Source: Planctomycetota bacterium (GTDB lineage Bacteria; Planctomycetota; GCA-002687715; DRQF01). Taken from it: DNA of 11,764 nucleotides. Under the pieces are notes generated by a model. It worked only from the letters and a program-made list of their open reading frames with translations, was not told the origin of the DNA and ran no database searches. The translations under genes were made by a program, and so were the position numbers. Numbering within the stretch: the first letter of the stretch is position 1; each line of letters begins with the position of its first letter. Positions 1-7,435 of this stretch are shown here, in pieces. Location of the stretch: assembly GCA_024275615.1 (NCBI GenBank), contig JAJRYU010000281.1, positions 1 to 11,764 of the forward strand, read 5' to 3'.

Positions 1-252
1 AGCATGGTTGATTTCATCCTCGTACCAAGCTGCTTCAAAACGTAAAAACTCATCCGACCAAGAATTTCCGGTCTTGTGGATTTCTTGGTGCAGGTAGAGG
101 GAGTCCCATTCGGCACAAAGATCAACCCAAAAGTAGTCACGTAGTGATTCGCGTACTGCTGGGTCAAGAGCCACTTCAGATCGCTCGACAGTGGCGATGA
201 GGGCCTTGGCGTCCCAGATAATTTGCCGAGGTCGCCAATTGATTGATTTCAC
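1..252 (-). CDS. Ferritin-like / type-2 desaturase-like diiron protein, N-terminal part
   Basis: Partial gene: the first 84 codons are present and the rest lies beyond the left edge. Translation from a GTG start at 252 is open to the window edge. A strong ribosome binding site (GAGGAGG) lies about 8 bases upstream. The protein is rich in Trp, Glu and Asp and looks alpha-helical. Residues 76-83 read AWYEDEIN followed by His83, which matches the spacing of the helix motif AW-x-x-E-E-x-x-H of acyl-ACP desaturases and other ferritin-like diiron proteins. Acidic residues about 30 positions earlier (Glu48, Glu57) could be the first-helix metal ligand. The diiron assignment is inference from one motif; the second half of the metal site would be off-window. 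It begins downstream of the tRNA terminator, so it is probably transcribed separately. The alternative is an unrelated helical hypothetical protein. Confidence 0.55.
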   Translation of the reverse strand, partial: MKSINWRPRQIIWDAKALIATVERSEVALDPAVRESLRDYFWVDLCAEWDSLYLHQEIHKTGNSWSDEFLRFEAAWYEDEINHA

Positions 253-296
253 CTTCGACTCCTCCTCTCGGATCTGCGCATGCCCTGGCAATCTTC

Positions 297-336
297 AAAA
301 AAAAGAAGACCATAGGCCAATGCCCAGGTCTTCTTT
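297..336 (-). terminator. Rho-independent terminator after tRNA-fMet
   Basis: A perfect 10-bp inverted repeat (302-311 against 327-336, AAAGAAGACC / GGTCTTCTTT) encloses a 15-base loop. On the minus strand it is followed by a run of eight T residues (304-297, part of them in the stem). It starts 4 bases after the end of the tRNA, so it ends the tRNA transcript and any read-through from the upstream repeat-protein gene. Confidence 0.8.
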
Positions 337-340
337 GAAG

Positions 341-413
<73 letters not shown>

Positions 414-417
414 CCAT

Positions 418-3381
418 TTAGTCAAGGGAGTATAGATGCGCGCCGACGGTCTTCAAGAAGACATGATGCAATTTTTCGTTGAATGTTGGATCGGCCTTCA
501 TTTTCCCCAGTTCTTTGGCCAAAACGGCGAGACTCTCTGGTGATTCCTTCGCTGGCCAACCAAGATTTCCGTTTTTTGTCCACTCAACGAGGAGCACAGA
601 CATCTTTTGAGCCAAAGGAGGATCCGTCTTGAGCGCGGCCAAAGATCTGTTTGCCACCAAGAAAACCAATTCACTTCGGTTTTCAGCAGTTATTTTTTCT
701 TCTTTGGGTGAGACTTTCCCTTCGAGGCGTGCTCGCAACACGCTTTCCAACTGAGCGTGGAGGGCGATGCGTTGGGTGATGATGTCTTTGACGAGTTGAG
801 ATGAGTCTTGGGGAAGGATAGTCGAATCCGTAGGCCAATCAGCAACGTCCCTGGAAAGTGCTCCGGCAACAAGTTGTAGCCAAGATGCAGTTTGAGGCGA
901 GCGCTTCTTGAGTTCTTCAGACACGCCTCGAAGATGCTTCAAGGCCACTTCACCGGGAGTATCGAACACGACGATCGCGGCTCCTAACCAAACGCCCGCC
1001 TCACTCTTAACCAAGGCTTCGCCGCCTTTGGTCATGGATTTTCGTGCCGCACTCAGCTTATTCTGCAGGAACTCGATGCGGGCGAGATCCAGAAAGGCCT
1101 TAGGGTTTGGGGGTGGCGCGTCCTTTTTTGCAGTCGTGAGGAGAATCAGATCATCATGAGAGAGTTCGAGAAGATCCTTGCGGCGCTCTGTCCACACCAT
1201 CGCCAACTTCTCGGCGATATCGGCCCGACGGGCGCGATGAAGCAGATCCTTGGGAGCCTTCTCAACGAGTTGATTTTGACGATCGAGTACAACGCGCCAA
1301 AGGACAGGGGATTTGCTTTCGAGGCTCCATGTCTCGAACGTGGTGCGGATCTCCTTGACTTTGATGCCTTCAGGCATGGCAGGCAACTTCTCTATCGATG
1401 CCAAGGCGTGTTGTGCAGTCAACGCTGCTTCTTCCACTGACACAGCAGATATGCCCAAGCAAACTTGCCACAGGGCGGCGGCGTTCTGGGTCCAGGCCTT
1501 TTTTTCGTCGAGTTCTTTCAAGACGAAATCTCGGATCTTGCGCCATTGCGTGGACTTTGCATTCTCTGCTTCACCCAACCATGCGATCAACAGAGGGAGA
1601 CCGAGCGGGGAAGGATGGGCAATAACCACAGCAACCAGTTTGGCTCGGAGTTCGCGATTCTCAGCGTTGATAGCGGACTTGATCAATTGGAGAGCATTAC
1701 TCTCCTCTTTTCTAAATCGACTGGGATTCGTGCTCAAAGCCATCAGGACGGTGGCTAGTCTGGATGTAGATTTTAGTTCTATGGCCGGAAATTCTAGTTC
1801 GAGGAGTTTTGCCATTGATCGTGCAGAAAACGTGGCCGGTTTCTGCTTGACCACACTTTCGACGGCACCCAGCATGCGCCCCAGTGCAACCTCGTCCTTT
1901 TCCCCAGATATCGCATCGATCAAGGCGTCGACTGTTTCTTCAGTCCAACTTGCCTCGGCGGAAGCAATACTGACTGCGGCGATTCCTCTGACTCGACTGT
2001 CACCATCCTGGAGAGCGGTCACAATAAGATCTAACCCCTGCCCCAGTTCTTGGGCGAGTTTGATGACATCTTGACGAACAACTCGCCATGTTTCTGTTTC
2101 GCTGCGCTCAGGACGATTCGCTTCGACATAAATGTCAGTCAGTCGTGCGGGTTTGTCCAGGAAACCGATTCTTCCGGCGGCGTCCAGTTTGGCGCGCAAA
2201 GTCGGCGCCGAACCGGTCATGCGGCCATCGAAAACAGCGCTCACCAACGCCGTCTTTTCTTCCTGCGTCGATTTGTGCCCCAGGGCACCAGAGGCTTGGA
2301 GCAAGACACGATACAGCTCCTCGCTTAAGTCTGTCCTTTTGAGGCTGGCAATGAGGTCTTTCGTCGCCTGACTTCTCGGGGCCTCACCAAGAGTGTCTGA
2401 CATGCTTTCAATGGCCCTCAAAGCGAGCATCCGCAACGTCTTGTCAGGATCTAGGAGAAATCTCGTGGGCGGCTCGCCTGCAGCACGCAAACGCTGGATT
2501 AACGCTGTGACATCAGCTCGACGTGATTCACGGAGCTTTGCGTTTTGCGTTCGCAGGCGCACGACAATGTCAGCGTAGACCTGAGCCAGAGAAAGATGCT
2601 TATCACGTTCGCTTTCCCGCCGATAAGGGGCAAACCAATCCTCTCCGTCCTCCGCCGTCTCGAAAGTAACAGCCTCGGCAACCAAGCTTGACAAGGTTGT
2701 TCTCAAGGCCAGGGCAGCAGCCCCTTCTCTTTGGGCGATTGGAGCGTCTTTCCATACTTGGAGTATCAGCTCGATGGCAGCGTAGCGATCGGAGTCCTCC
2801 AATCGGTTCTTCTTGAAGTGTTGTGCTTCGACCAGATTTGGGATGAGATTGACGAGCCTGGTGAATCCCAGTTGAGCGGCGTTGTCGTTCAACTTGCCGA
2901 TTTCATTGAGGATCTTGCTGACTTCTGGAAGGATTGACTTCCGCTCGTGATACTTGGGTAGAGAATAGCGAACAATCGTCTCTTCTAATTCTCGGAGACG
3001 ACCGGCGACCAAGGCGCGGAGTAACAAGGGAATCGGTTCGCGTTCGTCCTCTTCGCTGAAGACCATGGCCAGAGCCGTCAGGACATTCGCTGCTAGTTTC
3101 TCTTCCTTAAAAAGCGCCAAGAGCCGCGGGCGCATGTCTTTGTCTTGGTAGAGAACCAGGACTTTGGAGCGAATCACGTAATAGGGTTCGCGATTTTTCC
3201 TCAGAGCATCGATTACGTCTTGAGGAGAATTTGTTCTGGTCTTGCTGGTTTTCTCTGCAACTTTGGTCGTGTCCTGAGCTACGCCAGAAATGGCCAAGAG
3301 CAACAACAACGCAACCGTCATGCAGCTCGCAACGCAGGGTTCCACACCTATGTGTGCTCTACTTTTCTCAACTGAGGCCAT
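418..3381 (-). CDS. Large secreted HEAT/TPR-like repeat protein
   Basis: About 987 aa, function unknown. From the ATG at 3381 the protein starts with a basic stretch (K6, R8) and a hydrophobic core near residues 21-33 (MTVALLLLLAISG). A likely signal peptidase I site follows at GVA|QD (after residue 35). No lipobox cysteine is present, so export to the periplasm or outside is expected. The rest is almost wholly alpha-helical with degenerate HEAT-type units, for example near residues 309-327, 453-475 and 566-589, and TPR-like helices near the C-terminus. No catalytic motif is visible, which suggests a protein-binding scaffold. A GTG at 3420 (13 residues longer) has a better-spaced AAGG site but would give an over-long signal peptide, so I prefer the ATG. 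The stop codon is 4 bp before tRNA-fMet, and the tRNA promoter overlaps the 3' end. Such giant secreted helical-repeat proteins are common in planctomycetes (family knowledge). Confidence 0.88.
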   Translation of the reverse strand: MASVEKSRAHIGVEPCVASCMTVALLLLLAISGVAQDTTKVAEKTSKTRTNSPQDVIDALRKNREPYYVIRSKVLVLYQDKDMRPRLLALFKEEKLAANVLTALAMVFSEEDEREPIPLLLRALVAGRLRELEETIVRYSLPKYHERKSILPEVSKILNEIGKLNDNAAQLGFTRLVNLIPNLVEAQHFKKNRLEDSDRYAAIELILQVWKDAPIAQREGAAALALRTTLSSLVAEAVTFETAEDGEDWFAPYRRESERDKHLSLAQVYADIVVRLRTQNAKLRESRRADVTALIQRLRAAGEPPTRFLLDPDKTLRMLALRAIESMSDTLGEAPRSQATKDLIASLKRTDLSEELYRVLLQASGALGHKSTQEEKTALVSAVFDGRMTGSAPTLRAKLDAAGRIGFLDKPARLTDIYVEANRPERSETETWRVVRQDVIKLAQELGQGLDLIVTALQDGDSRVRGIAAVSIASAEASWTEETVDALIDAISGEKDEVALGRMLGAVESVVKQKPATFSARSMAKLLELEFPAIELKSTSRLATVLMALSTNPSRFRKEESNALQLIKSAINAENRELRAKLVAVVIAHPSPLGLPLLIAWLGEAENAKSTQWRKIRDFVLKELDEKKAWTQNAAALWQVCLGISAVSVEEAALTAQHALASIEKLPAMPEGIKVKEIRTTFETWSLESKSPVLWRVVLDRQNQLVEKAPKDLLHRARRADIAEKLAMVWTERRKDLLELSHDDLILLTTAKKDAPPPNPKAFLDLARIEFLQNKLSAARKSMTKGGEALVKSEAGVWLGAAIVVFDTPGEVALKHLRGVSEELKKRSPQTASWLQLVAGALSRDVADWPTDSTILPQDSSQLVKDIITQRIALHAQLESVLRARLEGKVSPKEEKITAENRSELVFLVANRSLAALKTDPPLAQKMSVLLVEWTKNGNLGWPAKESPESLAVLAKELGKMKADPTFNEKLHHVFLKTVGAHLYSLD
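429..456 (-). promoter_or_regulatory. Sigma70-type promoter for tRNA-fMet inside the upstream CDS
   Basis: On the minus strand TTGAAG (456-451, 4 of 6 to consensus) and TATACT (434-429, 5 of 6) are separated by 16 bases. Transcription would begin near 422, giving a leader of about 8-9 bases before the mature tRNA 5' end at 413. The promoter overlaps the last codons of the upstream repeat-protein gene, so the tRNA need not depend on that gene's transcript. Assignment is by motif only. Confidence 0.6.
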
Positions 3382-3805
3382 GAGTTGCTCGTGTCCTTGC
3401 TGCGGAATTACCAATGGCACTTGGCTACCTTCTCCGAATGCGGCTGCAACCTTCCCTTTGGAATCCAGGCCGTAACTTGTGGCCCCACATCAACCGCGGG
3501 AATCCGGCCAAGAAGAAAACTGCAAACAACCAGAGGACGGAGTTCTTCCCCTACGAACTGGCAAAAGAAAAACTCCCGTTCTCCTATCACTTTCTTCGTC
3601 CTTGTCTTGCCACCCAGGTCAAAACTGGCGTCGATCTTGGCACCATCTTTGTGAGTTTTTTCCGGCGTGGATCCCAAATCCTATATCACCTGTGGTTATA
3701 CGAATCTTGTCGACAAATATCAGCAGGGATTTCCCTTGCGAAACAGGTGTCCCGTCATTGTCTGGCCCCATGACAGCCTGGTTGCGACCACAGATCAATG
3801 GGTTT
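3382..3805. other. Region without a convincing gene
   Basis: About 420 bp between the end of the DUF2520 gene and the start of the repeat-protein gene; it should hold the latter's promoter. I see no strong -35/-10 pair and no clear terminator for the upstream operon. Several overlapping open frames cross it on both strands. The best on the minus strand (3677-3408, about 90 codons) has a basic N-terminal half and a hydrophobic stretch (PLVVCSFLLGRIPAV). However, it starts with a TTG directly after an in-frame TAG, has no proper ribosome binding site and resembles no family I know. I do not annotate it as a gene. Confidence 0.5.
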
Positions 3806-4699
3806 TTACCGGCGCGGCTGATCAAGGAGGGAGCGCAGAACCTCAGCTTGTGGGAAATCACCGTTTTTCTTCGTTTTTGCGATTTCGAGCACTATCAAAG
3901 ATAGAACGCGATAAAATTCTTGGTCGTCAGGCCACGGAGAAAGTGCGTCGAGGTGACGCCTCAAGGTCTGGGAGTCCCCTCTTTCTATCGGTCCGGTGAG
4001 GGCACAAGATGCGCCAATTGCTGAGAATTGTGAAGCAGCTTGATTGGCCAGAGCCGCGATGACTTGGCGGGAATCGTTCATATCCGGAGCTGCCAACTTG
4101 AGGATGGCGTCAGCGCGCGCCATCACCCCCAAAACCAAGTTGCTCGCCATAGTGGCAGCCACGTGGTAGAGGGTCTTTCCCCTTGCTGGCACGAGTACGA
4201 GAGTGGCCCCGGCGCGCTCAAAAGCCGTTTCAATCTCTTGAGCCCAATCGGAACCCTTTTCCAAGCCACAAATCGTGTCTTTTACTCCGTGGCCATCTGT
4301 CTCGTGGCGCTCAAAGGCACGAAGTGGATGAAGGGCTGCCAGATCAAAGCCACAAGTTCGAAGGGGTTCCAAGACCAATCTGGTTAAACTTCCGGATAAG
4401 TGAAGAGCGCAACAAGCTAGCACGGGGCCTGCAGTTTGGTGAAAAGCTACAAGGTCTTTCACAAGTTGCGGCATGGCATCATCGTTGGGCGCGAGGATGA
4501 GAAGGTCAGTTCCATCTTGGTGCCAAGCACCGAAACGTGCGCTTGGCAGACCAAGGGCCGCGACATTGGGTCTTCCTTCTCTCTCTGAATGAGGAGTCCA
4601 CACACCGTTGCACTTGAGCCCGACTGCCATGAGCGCATGGGCCACAGATACGCCAGCACGAGACAAACCCACAAGAAAGAACGAGTCAATCGATGGCAA
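3806..4699 (-). CDS. Rossmann-like and DUF2520 domain oxidoreductase, candidate PanG-type ketopantoate reductase
   Basis: 297 aa, the usual length for this family. Residues 6-125 form a Rossmann-like NAD(P)-binding half, with a glycine loop GLSRAG at 11-16 in which the middle glycine is serine. The DUF2520 half carries its typical signatures: HPLRAF at 124-129, the K175/YH 178-179 segment, SN at 186-187 and ALTGPIERGD at 233-242. The fold resembles 6-phosphogluconate dehydrogenase-like reductases such as PanE. PanG, a ketopantoate reductase described in Francisella, belongs to this kind of protein as I recall. The presence of panC in the same operon makes a role in pantothenate synthesis plausible, but substrate is inference. 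Start is TTG at 4699, only 2 bases after the spoVG stop, which suggests translational coupling; no in-frame ATG exists until residue 24, inside the Rossmann fold. It is the last gene of the six-gene operon. Confidence 0.9.
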   Translation of the reverse strand: MPSIDSFFLVGLSRAGVSVAHALMAVGLKCNGVWTPHSEREGRPNVAALGLPSARFGAWHQDGTDLLILAPNDDAMPQLVKDLVAFHQTAGPVLACCALHLSGSLTRLVLEPLRTCGFDLAALHPLRAFERHETDGHGVKDTICGLEKGSDWAQEIETAFERAGATLVLVPARGKTLYHVAATMASNLVLGVMARADAILKLAAPDMNDSRQVIAALANQAASQFSAIGASCALTGPIERGDSQTLRRHLDALSPWPDDQEFYRVLSLIVLEIAKTKKNGDFPQAEVLRSLLDQPRR

Positions 4700-4701
4700 G
4701 G

Positions 4702-5184
4702 TTAGATTCCCGCTTCCATGCTGCGATCATCGTCATCTCGATGTTTTGGTGAAATATGTCGTTGTTGGGGATAAGGGCTCTTGTCGTGGCCATCCTCCCT
4801 TTGCTCCGAACGCGTGACTTCAAGCTCAAATTCTTCCATGATACTATCGTGTACTAAGTGGCGCATTTCCTGATTGATGGGATGGGCGATATCAACAAAG
4901 AGACGAGTTGAGCCCCGTTCATGCCGGGAATGGGGCCGAGAACTAAGACCAACGCCACATTCGTTGCAGAATCGAGCTCTCAAGTGGTTCTTGTTGCCAC
5001 ACTTTTGACAACGTGCAGTCACACGACGGGATGGCATGGCAACAAAGAGTCCCCGTGCGCCTTCGATTATCTTGATATCTCTCACCACATACTCATCGTC
5101 GAAGGTAATCGAACAGAACCCACGGAGCTTCTCGTCGCCCTCATACCCGGTCAAAAGTTTTACTCTGACTTCGGTGATCTTCAT
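4702..5184 (-). CDS. spoVG: SpoVG family regulator with inserted zinc ribbon
   Basis: 160 aa, much longer than the roughly 85-100 aa of typical SpoVG. The SpoVG fold is clear: MKITEVRVKL at 1-10, ITFDDEYVVRDIKIIEGARG at 26-45, LFVAMPSRR at 46-54 and DIAHPINQEMR at 98-108, then a terminal helix to about residue 123. Between the two conserved halves (about residues 55-93) is an insertion with two Cys pairs, C59/C62 and C73/C76 (CQKC and CNEC), a zinc-ribbon pattern. A charged tail rich in His, Arg and Asp (124-160) follows. SpoVG of Firmicutes and Borrelia binds DNA and RNA and regulates sporulation, division and virulence genes; here sporulation is not implied. ATG at 5184 has AAGGA about 9 bases upstream. 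It starts 19 bp after ispE, and the ispE/spoVG proximity recalls Bacillus subtilis. The zinc ribbon may add nucleic-acid or protein binding (inference). Confidence 0.93.
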   Translation of the reverse strand: MKITEVRVKLLTGYEGDEKLRGFCSITFDDEYVVRDIKIIEGARGLFVAMPSRRVTARCQKCGNKNHLRARFCNECGVGLSSRPHSRHERGSTRLFVDIAHPINQEMRHLVHDSIMEEFELEVTRSEQREDGHDKSPYPQQRHISPKHRDDDDRSMEAGI

Positions 5185-5203
5185 GGGTGCCCATCCTTGT
5201 CAT

Positions 5204-6049
5204 CTAACGGACCGCAGAAAGGACAACTTGAGTCTTGAGGTCAAGATCCCTAGCGATCGCCGCAGCCAACTTCTCAGCAGCCCTGCGATTCGATGTTAAG
5301 GAGAACATTGTCGAGCCGCTTCCGGACATGATGAATCCTCGACTTTTCAAAGGGCCAAGGATTGCTGCAAGATCCGTGTGCACTCGCATGGCTGCTTCTT
5401 CGAGACGATTGAAGAGACTTGAGCGCACAACAGGGACGTCGTTAGTCGACAGCCCATTCAAGAAATCATACGGCGACTGCGGAGTGTCGGTCAAATGCAA
5501 AGCTTGGAAAATAGGTCCGGTGGCGACATGTATGCCCGGGAACACCAAAACGAGGAAAAATGAGCGATTCAGCTCGATCGGCTCGATCAACTCGCCACGA
5601 CCCCGGCACATTGCGGTCTGACCGCGGACGAAGAAAGACGTATCAGAACCGAATTCCCCAGCGATTTCCTCCATTTGGAGTACCGACAAGTCTAGCTTGA
5701 ACAGCCGATTCAATCCTCGCAGGACAGCCGCTGCGTCGCTTGACCCACCTCCCAGCCCGGCTCCAGCAGGGATTCGTTTCCCTAAGGTAATGTGGCAGCA
5801 GAACTTTCGCCCCATGGCTCTTTCCAGGGCACGCAGGGCTTTGACTGCAAGATTGTCTTCGCCGGTTCCGACTGTCGCATCATCAACATGAAACTGGAAA
5901 TCATCCGCCAGTTCCAATTGGACATCGTCAGCCAGGTCAATCTCGTGCATGACGGTTTCTAGTTGATGGAAACCATCTTGGCGTCTTCCCAAGATCTCCA
6001 ACCAGAGATTGACTTTGGCATAGGCGCGCTCGTGAATCACAGATGACAT
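5204..6049 (-). CDS. ispE: 4-diphosphocytidyl-2-C-methyl-D-erythritol kinase
   Basis: 281 aa, normal for the family. IspE phosphorylates the 2-hydroxyl of CDP-methylerythritol with ATP, the fourth step of the MEP pathway to isopentenyl diphosphate; it is cytosolic. It is a GHMP kinase. The N-terminal AKVNLWLEI (11-19) includes the conserved Lys12. The glycine-rich ATP loop is PAGAGLGGGSSDAA at 94-107, the catalytic Asp is in GSDTSFF (Asp136), and the C-terminal GHMP motif is SGSGST at 242-247. The ATG at 6049 shares its A with the panC stop (TGATG), a classic coupling arrangement, and a GGAAA lies upstream. A TTG 4 codons earlier (6061) is possible but less likely. The other MEP genes are not in the window, so this step sits in a mixed metabolic operon. 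Confidence 0.96.
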   Translation of the reverse strand: MSSVIHERAYAKVNLWLEILGRRQDGFHQLETVMHEIDLADDVQLELADDFQFHVDDATVGTGEDNLAVKALRALERAMGRKFCCHITLGKRIPAGAGLGGGSSDAAAVLRGLNRLFKLDLSVLQMEEIAGEFGSDTSFFVRGQTAMCRGRGELIEPIELNRSFFLVLVFPGIHVATGPIFQALHLTDTPQSPYDFLNGLSTNDVPVVRSSLFNRLEEAAMRVHTDLAAILGPLKSRGFIMSGSGSTMFSLTSNRRAAEKLAAAIARDLDLKTQVVLSAVR

Positions 6050-6915
6050 CAAGATTTCCAAGGATGATCGCTGAGGATAATATTGTCGATAAGCCGGATT
6101 TCGCCAAGAAACACGGCAATGGCGACAACATCTCCAACCTGGACCCTGTCGGTTCGCAACTGAAGACTCTGCCCGTCGACCACAGATATATAGTCAATCC
6201 GGGCATCGGGAATAGCGGCCAGTGTCTTGCGGATTGGTGCGACGAGCGCCCTCACTTCTGTTTCGCCGTCGCGAAATCGGCTCCTCAGCTCGTTGAGGCA
6301 CTTGAACAGTTTTGGGGCATCACTTCGCGAGGTTTTTGCGAGCAACCTATTGCGCGAGGATAAGGCCAGTCCGTTGCTTTCTCTTTCTGTGGGCATGGCG
6401 TGGATTTTTATGGTCATGTTGAGATCTTCCACCATGCGTCGGACAACAGCGACTTGTTGATAGTCCTTTTGACCGAAAAAGGCGATGTCGGGGTTCACCA
6501 TGTGAAAGAGCTTGAGAACGACGGTCAAGATGCCGTCGAAGAATCCAGGTCGTGCGGCTCCATCCAAATGATCCGTGAGTTCGGATTGTGTCACCAATGT
6601 CAGCTGCTTCGATGGATACATCTCTTCGACACTGGGAAGAAATAGAGCATGGGCCCCAAGGTCTGCGACAAAATTCTGGTCTGCCCGACTGTCGACGGGA
6701 TAAGTCGCCAAATCCTCGTCTCGGTCAAACTGTAGTGGATTGACAAAGATCGAGACCAGGGTTCGGTCGCATTGGTCCAAAGACGCACGGATGAGGGATC
6801 CATGGCCTTCGTGAAGGGCTCCCATGGTGGGTATAAAACCTACAGTGTGCCCGCTTGAGCGCCAGTCAGCGACCAGGGTGCGAACATCATTTGCACGTCG
6901 ATTGACCGAGAGCAT
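6049..6915 (-). CDS. panC: Pantothenate synthetase (pantoate--beta-alanine ligase)
   Basis: 288 aa, typical length. The enzyme adenylates pantoate with ATP and joins it to beta-alanine, giving pantothenate, the precursor of coenzyme A. It belongs to the nucleotidyltransferase (HIGH) superfamily. Visible motifs are PTMGALHEGH at 29-38 (His35, His38), VNPLQF at 58-63, FFGQKDYQQ at 146-154 (Lys150, Asp151, Gln154) and LALSSRN at 183-189 (KMSKS equivalent). One change stands out: the usual RPGHF motif reads RPGFF at 122-126, so the conserved His is Phe. ATG at 6915 has GAGG 8 bases upstream; the gene overlaps the end of folK by 29 bp and touches ispE. panB and panD are not present here, while a DUF2520 candidate ketopantoate reductase ends the operon. 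Confidence 0.96.
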   Translation of the reverse strand: MLSVNRRANDVRTLVADWRSSGHTVGFIPTMGALHEGHGSLIRASLDQCDRTLVSIFVNPLQFDRDEDLATYPVDSRADQNFVADLGAHALFLPSVEEMYPSKQLTLVTQSELTDHLDGAARPGFFDGILTVVLKLFHMVNPDIAFFGQKDYQQVAVVRRMVEDLNMTIKIHAMPTERESNGLALSSRNRLLAKTSRSDAPKLFKCLNELRSRFRDGETEVRALVAPIRKTLAAIPDARIDYISVVDGQSLQLRTDRVQVGDVVAIAVFLGEIRLIDNIILSDHPWKS

Positions 6916-7435
6916 GAAACCAACCTCGTTCTGAAATCACTGCGAGCAAACCGTCCATGCCAACCTCATGCGCGAGTTCGGCCACAGTCACAGCCAAGAG
7001 CGGGTGACGCATGAATCCGGCAACCTCTGCGGCAGGCTGGAGAACGAAACTACGTTCGTGCATGGCGACGTGGGGAACAACCAATCGCTCCTTGGCGATG
7101 ACTCGTTCGCCACACAGAAGAATGTCAATGTCCAAAGTCCTTGGTCCGTTCGCGACATCGCGGACTCGACCCTCTTCAGCCTCGATGGCCAGTATGGCAG
7201 AAAGCAGTTCAACCTGCGAGAGCCGTCGTGATTGCAGAGTCAAGGCGGCATTGAGGAAGGGGCCTTGCCCCTTGGGTCCGCCCCAAGCCGCCGTTTCATA
7301 GAGACGACTTACTTGCCGAATCTCGATGCCCGGCAAGGCACCAAGAGCGCTGACACCGGCAGCTAAGTGAGCGCGACGGTCCCCCAAATTGGAACCCAGC
7401 CCCAGCAAGATGAGGTCATGTTTCGGAGCGTTCAA
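6887..7435 (-). CDS. folK: 2-amino-4-hydroxy-6-hydroxymethyldihydropteridine pyrophosphokinase
   Basis: 182 aa; HPPK family members are usually about 160 aa, and the excess is a C-terminal tail. FolK transfers pyrophosphate from ATP to 6-hydroxymethyl-dihydropterin, the step before dihydropteroate synthase in folate synthesis. Visible family features are LGLGSNLGDR at 11-20, YETAAWG at 46-52, the FLNAAL strand at 60-65, IEAEEGRVRD at 84-93, the metal-binding GPRTLDIDIL at 97-106 (Asp102, Asp104) and VPHVAMHERSFVL at 120-132. The true start is TTG at 7435, overlapping the pssA stop as TTGA, with GGAGAG 8 bases upstream. The frame stays open further upstream, but that part is antiphase reading of pssA. 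The end overlaps panC by 29 bp. Confidence 0.94.
   Translation of the reverse strand: MNAPKHDLILLGLGSNLGDRRAHLAAGVSALGALPGIEIRQVSRLYETAAWGGPKGQGPFLNAALTLQSRRLSQVELLSAILAIEAEEGRVRDVANGPRTLDIDILLCGERVIAKERLVVPHVAMHERSFVLQPAAEVAGFMRHPLLAVTVAELAHEVGMDGLLAVISERGWFHALGQSTCK

Noticed and set aside
1313..2074. 253-codon plus-strand frame
   Set aside because: Antisense shadow of the long repeat-protein gene; Ser/Arg-rich without any domain.
3725..3736. Short palindrome AGGGATTTCCCT as a terminator after the DUF2520 gene
   Set aside because: Loop would be only 2 bases and there is no following T run.
3619..3861. Minus-strand 80-codon frame with a slippery A-AAA-AAC heptamer (3661-3655) near the 3677-3408 frame
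   Set aside because: The second frame lies in the +1, not the -1, register, so slippage on the heptamer would not join them. The first frame also overlaps the DUF2520 gene end.
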